A stretch of 23,597 nt of DNA, taken from NCBI GenBank assembly GCA_016707785.1, contig JADJGZ010000044.1:1-23597 (forward strand), in the 5' to 3' direction. Under the pieces are notes generated by a model. The model was given only the letters and a program-made list of their open reading frames with translations, did no database searches and was not told where the DNA came from. This stretch comes from Bacteroidales bacterium. GTDB taxonomy: Bacteria; Bacteroidota; Bacteroidia; Bacteroidales; UBA4417. Shown here one piece after another: positions 1-8,208 of the stretch. Position 1 is the stretch's first letter. The number at the start of each line of letters is the position of its first letter. The position numbers and the translations under genes were made by a program.

Positions 1-272
1 TGCAGCAATGGATGCAATGGATCAATCAAATTACTGACGATGGACAATTATCAGAAGGTGGAAACCATTTTTCAAGGCAGGGCAGGGTAGTGGAGCCCGG
101 AAATGTAACAATCAATTCTCCCTATATTGCTGACAGCGTTTCAGTGGCCGGATATATTCTGATCCTTGCCAAAGATATTGATGAAGCCACCGGAATTGCC
201 ACCAAATGTCCCATACTAAATGGTCAGAATACCAGTGTCGAGATCAGGGAAGTGGCTTCGCCTCGACAATAA
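1..272 (+). CDS. YCII-family protein, 3' part
   Basis: The frame is open from the left edge of the window, so this is the C-terminal part of a longer gene; the first codon read is at position 3. The 90 visible residues contain the pattern of the YCII family (dimeric alpha-beta barrel, once called 'transcription initiation protein'): a QWxxQ helix, a Gly-rich turn, a GYxLI strand, a DIDEATGIATKCPIL segment and a VEIRE terminal strand. YCII proteins are small cytoplasmic proteins with no settled reaction in this subgroup; they often sit next to sigma factors, but no such gene is in view. The stop is TAA at 270-272. An internal ATG at 12 exists, but homology clearly runs upstream of it. Family call is firm, role is unknown. 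Confidence 0.85.
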   Translation, partial: QQWMQWINQITDDGQLSEGGNHFSRQGRVVEPGNVTINSPYIADSVSVAGYILILAKDIDEATGIATKCPILNGQNTSVEIREVASPRQ

Positions 273-597
273 AGGCATGCCAATAGCCAAAGGGATGAGG
301 CATCGAAGCCGGGTGGCAGAATGCAGTGTCTCTGATGGTTAATCCGGACCCTGCGAATAGTGGTTTTATTTTGTGTTAGTCCGTTTCCAGACTGGATGCC
401 TGCAAAGGTTAAGCATTGATTTTTGATTTGAAGGTTCACAGACCTGTTTCTTACAACAGAGGAAATTTCTCTGTGTTGTGAAATATTCTGGGCAGGTGTC
501 AGGGTAAGTATAGTTTCAAGTGTCTTATATATGTTCAAAGTGTGAATCCGAGAAATTATAATTTATTTATGCCATCATCAGATTAACAAAAAATACT
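273..597. other. Intergenic stretch without a recognisable gene
   Basis: About 325 bases between the YCII-family gene and the lipoprotein gene. No frame on either strand has an ATG-initiated product resembling a known family. A leftward open frame covers part of it but begins only with TTG and runs into the YCII coding sequence antisense. The last 60 bases before 598 are AT-rich and probably carry the lipoprotein promoter, but no clean TAnnTTTG box is visible. Confidence 0.5.
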
Positions 598-1440
598 ATG
601 AAATACTTTTTTTTAATCACACAGGGCTTTGTAGGATTCAGTTTACTCATATTTGCATCATTTCTTACCTCCTGCAACAAGGAAACAGAGCCGGAACAAC
701 AGGATGCCCAAGCGTTGGTCAGCATCTTCAGGGATACTTTTCTCTTGCATACTTTTGAATATGATGTGCAAAACAGGCTGGATAATTATTCCAGCTTTTC
801 CTATCATTACGAAATAGGACCAAATGAAGGATGGCTAACTTCGAAGACCACGGTTTATCATACCTATCAGAATGATACTTTGATTAAGCTGGCAAATGGT
901 GAAGATGATTCAAATGGATATGAATTGTATGAGTACAATATGTCTGGACAACTGACTAAAATAAAGGCGTACCTGGGAAATAATTATCCGCTCTACGATT
1001 ATGATTTGATTTATGACGTGAATAACCGGTACACTGAATTTACCTATCAGCATGATTCTTACCGGCAACATCGGATATTTGAATATCTGGGTAACAATAT
1101 TTCGAAAATTATTTTTTATTCTGACTTAGATCCCAATGCCAAATCAACCTATGAAATGGTGTATGATAACAAGATAAATCCAATCCATGATTTGGGGATT
1201 GTTAGTGACGACAGGCGTTTTGACAAAATATTGCCTTCTGAATTCATATCGGAAAATAATATTTTGAGCTATATCAGGAAAAATGTTTTCAATGAAGTAA
1301 CCCATGATTATACTTTCAATTATTCCTACGATGAGAATGGATACCCGGTTTGGCGGGCAGAAAACTGCAAATATTACAGTGGAGGTGTTTTAATTCAAAC
1401 AGTTACCGATACCCTCTTTTACCATTACCGCCGGTATTGA
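598..1440 (+). CDS. Lipoprotein with YD-repeat-like sequence
   Basis: A 280-residue exported protein. The N-terminus has a hydrophobic signal (residues 8-22) ending in a lipobox LTSC with the acylated cysteine at residue 26, so the mature protein should be anchored in the outer or inner membrane. The mature part is rich in Tyr, Asp and Asn and shows repeated pieces of the type 'EYDxxxRL', 'YNMSGQLTKI', 'YDVNNRY' and 'YSYDENGYP', as in the YD/RHS-like repeats found in many Bacteroidota lipoproteins (DUF4595-like). No catalytic motif is visible. It stands alone on the plus strand, converging with the serine hydrolase gene only 2 bases after its stop. The lipoprotein assignment is direct; the YD-repeat relation is inference from the pattern; function is unknown. 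Confidence 0.75.
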   Translation: MKYFFLITQGFVGFSLLIFASFLTSCNKETEPEQQDAQALVSIFRDTFLLHTFEYDVQNRLDNYSSFSYHYEIGPNEGWLTSKTTVYHTYQNDTLIKLANGEDDSNGYELYEYNMSGQLTKIKAYLGNNYPLYDYDLIYDVNNRYTEFTYQHDSYRQHRIFEYLGNNISKIIFYSDLDPNAKSTYEMVYDNKINPIHDLGIVSDDRRFDKILPSEFISENNILSYIRKNVFNEVTHDYTFNYSYDENGYPVWRAENCKYYSGGVLIQTVTDTLFYHYRRY

Positions 1441-1442
1441 GT

Positions 1443-2465
1443 TTATAGCGTTTTTTGTGCCGAAAGGGATTGAAATACCATTGATGAAATGGTTGACAAA
1501 ACTTTTGTCTGCCGTGTAAGATTTTTCCCCCTGGTCATGATGGTAAGAACATAAGGAGTGTTATCCATATACACGATAGCTGATTCATGCAGTTCCTGAT
1601 TGTTCATATTGCCTTCTTCCCCAAATTTATGGGCTACAAGTATATTGTCGGGAATACTCTTTGCAATCCCGCTTTTGAAATCGCTTTTTGAAAGCATCTT
1701 AATAGCAAATTCCGAGTGTTCTGCTGTAAGGTAACTCCCGTTGAAAAGGGTCCGCATGAATTTTGAATAATCCGCTGCTGTAATGGGATATGCTTTTGAC
1801 TGACTGTCAGGAACGGGTAATCCAACATCTTCAAAAACCTGCCTGAATATTCCAGCATCCATATGCTGTGTAAGCAGATAAGTTGCGTTATTATCAGAAT
1901 ACTGAATCATGTATTCCAGCAATTCCCTGATGGTATAATACTGGCCTTTGGTAATGGTTTTAGAAACAATGACAGCTTTTTTTTCAGATGGGAAAGTCTT
2001 GTCGCAAAGAAGTTTTTTATCCAGCAGACCTGGATTTTTTTCACTCATCTTGAGGTAGGTGATTAATTCCGGGACTTTCAGCATTGAGCCCGGCGAATAG
2101 GTTTCAGAGCCATTGATGCTTATCCACTCGCTGCTGAAAAATTTCCTGAGATACACTGAAGATGTGGAAACAGTGCCATCGTTATTGAAGGTAGCTAATG
2201 TGTTAATAATTTCCTGTTTAAGCAATTGCAGGTTCTCCGCCTCACAATCATTTTCAACAAACAGAATTGGGTTGATCAGGCTCGATCCACCCAGGCGTTT
2301 TATCCGAAAATCACATTGAGCGGATGTAAGTGTTTCTTTTTCTGCCTTTTCAGAAAATGATCGTATGATCGCCTTTTTTGCAAAAAGATAAGTGGAAGCA
2401 GAAGTTACAACAACAATTAATATCAGATAAATAATGGATACTTTCTTTGATAGCAGGGCAGTCAT
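1443..2465 (-). CDS. Membrane-anchored serine hydrolase, class A beta-lactamase-like fold
   Basis: A 340-residue protein with one N-terminal membrane segment (about residues 9-29) and an extracytoplasmic domain like the beta-lactamase2 family. The SxxK motif is SMLK at 127-130 (nucleophile Ser127, general base Lys130), the SDN motif is at 190-192 in YSDNNA, and the third motif is KFG at 280-282 where true beta-lactamases usually have KTG or KSG. The preceding GSETYSPGS context and the ITAADYSKFMRTLF helix fit this superfamily. The usual class A omega-loop ExxLN is not apparent, so a peptidase or esterase role on the envelope is at least as likely as antibiotic resistance. The start ATG at 2465 has a TAnnTTTG box 18 bases upstream. 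It is monocistronic between two convergent or repeat-flanked neighbours. Confidence 0.85.
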   Translation of the reverse strand: MTALLSKKVSIIYLILIVVVTSASTYLFAKKAIIRSFSEKAEKETLTSAQCDFRIKRLGGSSLINPILFVENDCEAENLQLLKQEIINTLATFNNDGTVSTSSVYLRKFFSSEWISINGSETYSPGSMLKVPELITYLKMSEKNPGLLDKKLLCDKTFPSEKKAVIVSKTITKGQYYTIRELLEYMIQYSDNNATYLLTQHMDAGIFRQVFEDVGLPVPDSQSKAYPITAADYSKFMRTLFNGSYLTAEHSEFAIKMLSKSDFKSGIAKSIPDNILVAHKFGEEGNMNNQELHESAIVYMDNTPYVLTIMTRGKNLTRQTKVLSTISSMVFQSLSAQKTL

Positions 2466-2482
2466 GGCAGAGGAATTTTGAA

Positions 2483-2510
2483 CAAAATTATATCAAATAT
2501 TGGTTGGCAA
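2483..2510 (-). promoter_or_regulatory. Putative promoter of the serine hydrolase gene
   Basis: Read leftward, TAATTTTG (plus-strand 2483-2490) matches the Bacteroidota -7 consensus TAnnTTTG, and TTG (2508-2510) lies 17 bases further upstream as a -33 element. The predicted RNA start falls roughly 10 bases before the ATG at 2465. AT-rich context makes chance matches possible. Confidence 0.45.
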
Positions 2511-2611
2511 TTGAATATAACAGTATTTTTTTTTCGATAAGAATTAAGCTGAATCGAAATGACATTGCCCAAAGGGTTCATCAACACACCCTGCGAGAAA
2601 CCTTTTGCTTG

Positions 2612-2740
2612 GAATGTCGGATGCCCCGAAGGGGAGCCTTTGGCTTGGGATGTCGGATGGGGATTGAGAATGTCCCCCTTTGCAAAAAGGGGGTGTCCGC
2701 CTAAGGCGGACGGGGGATTTTTGGCGATCTTCGGAAAACG
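2612..2740. repeat. Dispersed repeat patch with three palindromes
   Basis: This segment is built from short inverted repeats. TGCCCCGAAGGGGAGCC at 2622-2638 continues to CTTTGG (2643) and on the minus strand matches the CCAAAGGCTCCCCTT motif seen again at 20607, 21983 and 23252. CCCCCTTT and AAAGGGGG pair at 2674-2693. GTCCGCC-TAA-GGCGGAC at 2695-2711 is a 7-bp stem related to the TCCGCC-GGCGGA palindromes at 8209, 19506 and 21660. An open frame crosses it on each strand, but the translated products only reflect the repeats. Confidence 0.7.
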
Positions 2741-2756
2741 TAGGAGTAGCAAATTT

Positions 2757-2783
2757 AAGGACAGGCTCCAGTAGCCTGTCCTT
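2757..2783 (-). terminator. Stem-loop after the zinc-ribbon gene, probable terminator
   Basis: AAGGACAGGCT and AGCCTGTCCTT form a perfect 11-bp stem with a 5-base loop, 15 bases past the stop of the leftward zf-TFIIB gene. On that strand the stem is followed by TAAATTTG, a short and imperfect T-rich tail, so termination efficiency cannot be judged. Confidence 0.65.
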
Positions 2784-2797
2784 TCATCGTTCAACTA

Positions 2798-3064
2798 TTA
2801 ATCAAACAATTCGTTTAACCAGCTTTTTTTTCTGTGATTTTTATAATAATCATGCTGATTGTGATTTTCATGACGATCATGATTGTCAGAATGATGTTTA
2901 GGAGGATAATTTGCATCATTACCAGGTGTTTGTGACGATTTCTCAATGATCTTGTCAAGTTCACCTCTGTCGAGCCAGATTCCCCGGCATTGTGGACAAT
3001 AATCTATTTCAATTCCTTGTCTTTCTGACATTACTAAAGGAACATTGCAGTTTGGACAATTCAT
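2798..3064 (-). CDS. zf-TFIIB zinc-ribbon protein
   Basis: An 88-residue protein that matches the zf-TFIIB family (PF13453): CPNC at residues 3-6 and CPQC at 23-26 make a four-cysteine zinc ribbon, followed by the hallmark RGIWLDRGELDKI at 27-39. Residues 48-78 form a His/Asn/Asp-rich linker that may bind metal or simply be disordered, and the chain ends in KSWLNELFD, a terminal motif common in this family. These proteins are small and cytoplasmic; a regulatory or nucleic-acid role is often assumed but not proven. ATG at 3064 places the first cysteine at residue 3, as usual. Length and motif order fit the family well. A perfect hairpin follows the stop. Confidence 0.92.
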   Translation of the reverse strand: MNCPNCNVPLVMSERQGIEIDYCPQCRGIWLDRGELDKIIEKSSQTPGNDANYPPKHHSDNHDRHENHNQHDYYKNHRKKSWLNELFD

Positions 3065-3190
3065 AAGTCTGTTTTTTTTGGTATCGTTTTATTATTTATT
3101 TACTGATAGCCCTGAAATCTGGCATGTGTCGAATTATTCTCCATTGAGACATGGCTCATGTAGAATTTCTAACCCCGGAAATTTTAAATG

Positions 3191-3490
3191 TTAATTTTTT
3201 GGCGGTTGCCAAATTCGAATAAGTAAACTTCTGATAATGAAAGTGCCCTGGAATATCAGCATACTCGCAGTTGGTTCTAAAAACAGGTTATAATCAGTGG
3301 ATTGAAGAACCTGATCATCTTCAAATAAATCTGTATGTGAAACTAAACAATCTTTTTTGCCGGAATTCACTTCAGATAATTCAAAGCAAGATGGATGATT
3401 ACTATAGCCAGAATAGGAATGCAGCCCGTAGCATAACAGGACTACAGTGACAATCACCAATTTGAATGCTATTTTACCAGTTAATTTCAT
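3191..3490 (-). CDS. Small membrane or exported protein, unknown
   Basis: A 99-residue product not recognised by family. Residues 8-25 are strongly hydrophobic and could be a signal anchor or signal peptide; a second hydrophobic stretch lies at about 72-90 (SMLIFQGTFIIRSLLIRIW). The middle part is polar with two cysteines (35 and 48), which could form a disulfide outside the cytoplasm. A perfect TATATTTG box ends only 7 bases before the ATG, which supports transcription but leaves almost no leader. There are 126 bases to the zinc-ribbon gene downstream on the same strand. It may be a real small gene; a chance frame remains possible. Confidence 0.5.
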   Translation of the reverse strand: MKLTGKIAFKLVIVTVVLLCYGLHSYSGYSNHPSCFELSEVNSGKKDCLVSHTDLFEDDQVLQSTDYNLFLEPTASMLIFQGTFIIRSLLIRIWQPPKN

Positions 3491-3497
3491 TACTCAG

Positions 3498-3505
3498 CAA
3501 ATATA
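3498..3505 (-). promoter_or_regulatory. -7 box TATATTTG upstream of small membrane protein
   Basis: Read leftward the bases are TATATTTG, a perfect match to TAnnTTTG, 7 bases from the ATG at 3490. No TTG is visible at the expected -33 distance. If active, the mRNA would be nearly leaderless. Confidence 0.35.
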
Positions 3506-3590
3506 CTCTCAACTTAAATGGCTAATTTGAGTTTTATGTTAAAAATAATTAATACCTAACTTGCCAGCTAGTTCTGCTGCAAAGCCTTCG

Positions 3591-3619
3591 TTGAGTCAGT
3601 TTTCTTTCGTCTATCTTTG
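3591..3619 (+). promoter_or_regulatory. Putative promoter of the ABC transporter operon
   Basis: TTG at 3591-3593 and TATCTTTG at 3612-3619, 18 bases apart, match the Bacteroidota -33/-7 pair. The RNA would start around 3624-3626. This decides the start of the permease gene: the in-frame ATG at 3561 lies upstream of the promoter, while the ATG at 3642 lies about 17 bases downstream of the predicted start site. Confidence 0.6.
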
Positions 3620-3641
3620 TCAATGGCGAATATCTGCAGTT

Positions 3642-4559
3642 ATGAAATCCTACCTGACACTTCAATTAAGGATGCTAAACAGGCATCTGGAGGAAGCCGG
3701 GCTTCAGCCATGGGTTGGGTATCCATTGTTTTTACTGGCTTTCACCGGATTATCAGCATATCTCTTTCACAAAACAACCTTTGCCCCATACTTCTACCTG
3801 CTCTTCGCGTTGTCAATAATTTCAAGCCGATCCGAGAAAAACCGGAATGATTTTCTTAAGACTTGCTTCACGACGAACAATTATTACAGGATCCGCCTGG
3901 TTGAAAATGTTCTGATCTCCCTTCCTTTCGTCTTTTATCTTGCCTGGGAACAAGAATGGATTCCCATTTTGCTCCTGCTATCTTTATCCGGGATCATGGT
4001 TTTTAATGCTCATACAATTCAACTGAACTATACCATTCCTACTCCTTTTTCGAAGCATCCATTTGAATTTTCAGTAGGTTTCAGAAAGACCTTTTTCCTC
4101 CAGCTTTTTGCTTATTTTCTCACTGTAATGGCAATAATTGCAGGGAATTTTAACCTGGGCGTTTTTTCCCTGGCTTTATTGTTCCTGACCTTTTTCACTT
4201 TCTATATTGAGCCTGAAAATGATTTCTATGTCTGGGTGTACAAAAAAACTACAAGCGGGTTTCTGATGGCAAAAATCGGAAGGGCATTGATTCAATCGAG
4301 CCTACTTACCTTGCCGGTTATGATTGCAATATGGTTTTTATTGAATGGTGACTGGCAAATACTCCTGCTCTTCCAGGGAATGGGTTATGTATTTCTTGTC
4401 GCAGCGATCCTGGTAAAATATGCTTCCTATCCCGATAAAATGTACCTTCCTTATTTGGTTTTATTAGGATTGAGTATCTATTTCCCGCCTCTTTTGCTTG
4501 GATTGCTTCCATTTTTATTTTTTAAGTCGAATCAACACCTGAAGGAACTACTCGGATGA
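3642..4559 (+). CDS. ABC transporter permease protein
   Basis: A 305-residue polytopic membrane protein, with hydrophobic segments spread over the whole length (roughly residues 26-60, 84-125, 148-185, 205-230 and 235-300). An amphipathic N-terminal stretch (LQLRMLNRHLEEAG) precedes the first segment. No sequence motif names the substrate. Its role follows from context: the last bases overlap the start of an ABC ATPase gene by 4 bases (ATGA), which implies translational coupling and a two-component exporter with both proteins dimerising or a heterodimer at the inner membrane. Bacteroidota carry many such uncharacterised pairs. The start at 3642 was chosen over the longer in-frame 3561 because of the promoter at 3591-3619 and because the extra 27 residues look non-coding. 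Confidence 0.8.
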   Translation: MKSYLTLQLRMLNRHLEEAGLQPWVGYPLFLLAFTGLSAYLFHKTTFAPYFYLLFALSIISSRSEKNRNDFLKTCFTTNNYYRIRLVENVLISLPFVFYLAWEQEWIPILLLLSLSGIMVFNAHTIQLNYTIPTPFSKHPFEFSVGFRKTFFLQLFAYFLTVMAIIAGNFNLGVFSLALLFLTFFTFYIEPENDFYVWVYKKTTSGFLMAKIGRALIQSSLLTLPVMIAIWFLLNGDWQILLLFQGMGYVFLVAAILVKYASYPDKMYLPYLVLLGLSIYFPPLLLGLLPFLFFKSNQHLKELLG

Positions 4560-5236
4560 TCAGAATTGATACACTATCAAAAAGTTTTGGCGCACTTGTG
4601 GTGCTGAAGGACATCAGTTTCAGCTTTGAATCGGGCCTGGTTTACGGAATTGTCGGACAGAACGGCGCAGGTAAAACAACCTTGTTCAGATGTATCGCCG
4701 GACTAGAGAAATATGAGGGCAATGTCATCTATGACTTAGGAAATCTGAAGGACCACCTTGGTTTCCTGATGACCGAACCCTTCTTTTTCTCCAAAATCAC
4801 GGGAAAGGAATATATCCGGTTACTATGCCAGGCCCGGGGTAAAGACCCTGGTGATATAGATCAGCGCAATATCTTTGAACTGCCGCTTGACCAATATGCT
4901 TCCACCTTTTCAACAGGTATGAAGAAGAAACTGGCCCTCACTGCACTGCTGATGCAGGAAAATCAATACTTTATCCTGGATGAACCTTTTAATGGTGTGG
5001 ATATACAGAGCAACCTGCTGATCACTGATATTATTCATACTTTGAAAGCCCTGGGCAAAACAGTCATCATGTCGTCACATATTTTCCAGACTCTCGTAGA
5101 TACCTGCGACGAAATTCTATTGCTTGATAAAGGTATGATTACCAAAATAGTGGGGAAAGGAGATTTCTCTGAATTAGAAAAGGAGATGAAAGAGGTGAGT
5201 ATCGGCAATAAGATTCACTCAATTGGATTAAAATAG
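4556..5236 (+). CDS. ABC transporter ATP-binding protein
   Basis: A 226-residue ATPase with a complete nucleotide-binding domain: Walker A GQNGAGKT at 34-41, a signature region STGMKKKL at 119-126 (the degenerate LSGGQ form common in ABC-2 type exporters), Walker B YFILDEP at 138-144 with catalytic Glu143, and the switch histidine His175 in MSSH. It would hydrolyse ATP to drive the coupled permease encoded just upstream (4-base overlap). The short length, with only about 25 residues after the core, suggests no accessory domain. Substrate is not deducible. No further gene follows in this direction: the next gene converges from the right after 111 bases. Confidence 0.95.
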   Translation: MIRIDTLSKSFGALVVLKDISFSFESGLVYGIVGQNGAGKTTLFRCIAGLEKYEGNVIYDLGNLKDHLGFLMTEPFFFSKITGKEYIRLLCQARGKDPGDIDQRNIFELPLDQYASTFSTGMKKKLALTALLMQENQYFILDEPFNGVDIQSNLLITDIIHTLKALGKTVIMSSHIFQTLVDTCDEILLLDKGMITKIVGKGDFSELEKEMKEVSIGNKIHSIGLK

Positions 5237-5347
5237 AGGAATGAATTGCCTATATAGTGGATTAGAAGCTATGAAGCTTTGAATATTCAGGATTGTGATG
5301 AGGCTATTGAATACTCTGCATTTCAGCAGATGCAAAGCCCATGATTC

Positions 5348-6589
5348 TTACCCTTTGATTTTAACAAATTCCTGCTTTTTCCAGTAAGTGAGGCTTCTCC
5401 ACAGCCATTCCATTGGTCCGTAACGGAATTTCTTCAACCAAATCAGTGATACCAGCATCAGGATCAGCCAAATCGCCGGTACCATCATCAGTTGATAGGA
5501 GCGGTTCACTTGTCCGAACAACCCCAGTCCATGACCATAAAATAAGAAAGTACAGATCAATGTCTGGAGGATATAGTTAGAAAAAGCAGTTCTTCCTACT
5601 GCGGCAAGTGTGAATTGAAGGTTCCTGACATGGCTTGATTTGCTGATCAGCATAATAACACCGATATATCCGAGAGATGTTATCACACTTCCCAGGTAAT
5701 TGAAATGACGCCCCATGAACATGGAAAATCGCATATTCCAGTCATTTTCAAAATTAAGTATCACCCCAATGCCACTGATAAAACTTCCTATCAGGATTCC
5801 TGCGGCGCCCAATACCAGGTAGTTTCTTTTTGAAAAATGCGCTGTGATCAGTTCCCATTTGAATAATGCCATTCCTAAGAGCATCATCGACATGACCCTC
5901 CAGAAAGTCTCCATCAGGAATAAACTTGTCTGGGAAAATATTGCTCCCGGAACCCGATATTCCATTTGTTCAATCCAATTGCCCTGCATAGCAGTCACTT
6001 CCTTTGCAAGAGAAGGCTGATCAGGTTTCCAGTTTTGAAGGATTTGATTATAGGCACCTTCCGACCAGTATTCAGTTGAAAGTGGACTCAATGTATAGAA
6101 GATGACCGGCATGATGAAGAACAGGGCGCTTATCCAGACCAGGGTAGCAGGCTTTTTGTTACGGAAAAGAAAGGCCAGCATCCCACAAAGGCTTAAGGCT
6201 ACTAAGATGTCACCATGCCAAAGCAGGTAAGCATGCATGAGCCCGAAGATGAGAAGCCAGAACATTCTGCGATAGTGTAATGGGCCAGGGCGAAGACCCC
6301 TGGATTTAAGATTGCTTGCAAAAATCACAATTCCGGCCCCAAACAGCATAGCGAAGATGGATAAGAATTTCTCACTGGCAATCATATGACTGATGGCCCA
6401 TGCCCATTTACTAATCGGTCCGAAACTTCCATATGCGGTGGGATTTAAATAGGCAGCACCAGGCATAGAGAAACTCTGGATATTCATAATCAGTATCCCC
6501 AAAACAGCGAAACCTCTCAACATATCGAGAGCACTGATCCTGTCTTTGGTATCGAGTGGGGAGGCAAAACTCCGGGCTTGTTGATTCAT
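5348..6589 (-). CDS. DUF418 domain membrane protein
   Basis: A 413-residue polytopic inner-membrane protein. Near the N-terminus is RISALDMLRGFAVLGILIMNI, the usual opening of DUF418 proteins, and the last 150 residues hold the DUF418 domain itself (PF04235), including VGRTAFSNYILQT and the closing YGPMEWLWRSLTYWK. Family members resemble acyltransferase-3 type membrane proteins in layout but their reaction is unknown; some were named YeiB. The ATG at 6589 was preferred: the frame can be extended to 6667 only with a TTG codon, and that extension has no family similarity and would overlap the upstream gene by 26 bases. With the ATG start the gap to the upstream gene is 52 bases, so co-transcription is possible. 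Confidence 0.9.
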   Translation of the reverse strand: MNQQARSFASPLDTKDRISALDMLRGFAVLGILIMNIQSFSMPGAAYLNPTAYGSFGPISKWAWAISHMIASEKFLSIFAMLFGAGIVIFASNLKSRGLRPGPLHYRRMFWLLIFGLMHAYLLWHGDILVALSLCGMLAFLFRNKKPATLVWISALFFIMPVIFYTLSPLSTEYWSEGAYNQILQNWKPDQPSLAKEVTAMQGNWIEQMEYRVPGAIFSQTSLFLMETFWRVMSMMLLGMALFKWELITAHFSKRNYLVLGAAGILIGSFISGIGVILNFENDWNMRFSMFMGRHFNYLGSVITSLGYIGVIMLISKSSHVRNLQFTLAAVGRTAFSNYILQTLICTFLFYGHGLGLFGQVNRSYQLMMVPAIWLILMLVSLIWLKKFRYGPMEWLWRSLTYWKKQEFVKIKG

Positions 6590-6641
6590 TTTGTCAACAA
6601 TTAGATGAGTAAAACAGTATGGATGAGTATAGGAGTGATCC

Positions 6642-7145
6642 TTAGCTACCGGATGAAGAGACTTCAACCTGGTTTAGAATTACAACATAATTCTTCCCAT
6701 ATTTTTTAGCACATTTCGGACATGTAGTATACCACATGTACCACTTTTTAATTGCCAGTCCTTTAACAAATGCTTCCTTCTTATAATCATCACACCATTT
6801 CCCTGTATCCTTGAAAGGGCCTTCATATACTTTACTGTAGAAAAGTCCGCTCAGACTCGTATTATTTGCCCCTGTAATGGGTTTATCCACAGCAAGGAAA
6901 AGGTTCATATTCCATTTACTGGTATGATCAGACAAGCACAGCCAGTCAGGGATTGTACCACTGGCATTTCGAACCCTAAGATCGAGTTTTTTCATTACAC
7001 TGCCAAAATTTATTGGCATGAAGAAAAAGGTTCTGACTTTTGCTTTAATAAATGGCTTCTCATGCCATTCCAGGAGTTTATCATCCCATAAGGAGGGATC
7101 AAAAGGAGGGCAGCATTCCCCGATTTGCTCTTTAATTGGATTCAT
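6642..7145 (-). CDS. Conserved Bacteroidota family with ECCPPFDP and CPKC motifs
   Basis: A 167-residue cytoplasmic protein. It belongs to a conserved family that automatic pipelines often label 'hydrolase' without evidence. Its landmarks are GECCPPFDPSLWD at 9-21, PINFGSVM at 44-51, KVYEGPFKDTGKW at 105-117 and TTCPKCAKKYGKNYV at 141-154. The YEGP segment resembles the ligand-binding fold of GyrI-like proteins, which is inference. Cys11, Cys12, Cys142 and Cys145 could bind a metal, but nothing here proves it. No signal peptide or membrane segment is seen. It lies upstream of the DUF418 gene on the same strand with a 52-base gap. Family is recognised with fair confidence, function is not known. 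Confidence 0.75.
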   Translation of the reverse strand: MNPIKEQIGECCPPFDPSLWDDKLLEWHEKPFIKAKVRTFFFMPINFGSVMKKLDLRVRNASGTIPDWLCLSDHTSKWNMNLFLAVDKPITGANNTSLSGLFYSKVYEGPFKDTGKWCDDYKKEAFVKGLAIKKWYMWYTTCPKCAKKYGKNYVVILNQVEVSSSGS

Positions 7146-7235
7146 CTGTATGGATTTTGAAGGTTAGCAAGAATAACTTACCTTCTGTTGCTGCTTACTT
7201 CCATTCAGTAAATCCTAAAAATATCCGTAGTGGTA

Positions 7236-7982
7236 TTATGATTGTCCGCCAGGAGAATAACCTTGCCTGTTCGCTATTTTATACATTCGTATCATAAATA
7301 GGAACATCCAGGCGATCAAAAGCAGTCCACCCGGAATTGCAAAAATAAGAGCCAGTGTTCCGGAAGTACTGCTGGTTGTAACCAGGAAAGTATAAAGCAA
7401 CATAAGGGTATTAGCGATCAGCCCCACTAATGCTGTAGTCCGGTTAAAAATCCGGCCTTTCATCATTGCGAGCGACATTAATATTCCGGCTAATGAGGAT
7501 AGGGCAGCTCCCATAAAGGCACCGGGACTTCCATGCGCACCTTTTGCAAGAATGGCTTCCCCTGCACCTAAATAGATATTCCGTAAAATCTCATTATTGG
7601 TGGATTTCCATTTCACACTCAGCTCATACATGCTTAAAGCAGGGTTGCCGGATACAAAGATGCTGCATCCAATGATGAAAACAACCAATGCAAGAAATGC
7701 AAGTCCGCGGGAATTCTTGCGCATTATTGCAAACAGGGCAAAAAAGACCGGGATCAGAAGCAGTTGAATGAACATATTCAATAGATCCAGATGATAAAGC
7801 CCTCGCAACGGATTGTCGCGAAGTTCAGTGAAATGATTCTCGGCAGCGTAATTGACAGCACCTTGAGTAACTCCAGTTGTTGAACCCAGAAGGATATCCA
7901 AAAGTACCCCTAGTATCACAAGTAGAGTAAATAAGCAACCTGTCGTATACATACCTCTCCAGGAATGATCCGAATGTTCCAT
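7236..7982 (-). CDS. Multi-pass membrane protein, DUF4386-like
   Basis: A 248-residue protein with about six hydrophobic segments (roughly residues 13-33, 67-87, 92-110, 150-172, 182-203 and 208-232) and a short polar C-terminus. The arrangement 'hydrophobic segment, GLYHLDLLNMF, long loop, GAxEAIL, three further segments' resembles the DUF4386 family of integral membrane proteins, whose function is unknown. The similarity is moderate. The chosen start is the ATG at 7982; the frame could begin five codons earlier but only with TTG. A near-match to the -7 box (CATCTTTG) lies just upstream of this start. 90 bases separate it from the next leftward gene, so it may belong to the same transcript as the two genes to its left. 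Confidence 0.75.
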   Translation of the reverse strand: MEHSDHSWRGMYTTGCLFTLLVILGVLLDILLGSTTGVTQGAVNYAAENHFTELRDNPLRGLYHLDLLNMFIQLLLIPVFFALFAIMRKNSRGLAFLALVVFIIGCSIFVSGNPALSMYELSVKWKSTNNEILRNIYLGAGEAILAKGAHGSPGAFMGAALSSLAGILMSLAMMKGRIFNRTTALVGLIANTLMLLYTFLVTTSSTSGTLALIFAIPGGLLLIAWMFLFMIRMYKIANRQGYSPGGQS

Positions 7983-8208
7983 GATAACTATATTCAAAGA
8001 TGAAATAAAATATGACTAAGAATCAGTAAAAATAGAGAGAAAATGAGTGTTTCCATGTTGTACCCGAAATAAATATTATAAGCAAAGACGATAAAACACT
8101 AAATCACAGTTTAAGGGCATGAAATTGCAAATCTGAGACTTGAAAGTACCGTTAATAATGTTCTTACCCTGCTATATCTTCGGGATCAACCCTATTTCGG
8201 GATTTTGG

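Noticed and set aside
224..538. Open frame of 104 codons on the minus strand
   Set aside because: It begins with TTG only, overlaps the YCII coding end antisense, and its product resembles no family.
3561..3641. Longer N-terminus of the ABC permease
   Set aside because: A good promoter lies inside this stretch and the added residues do not look like a membrane protein.
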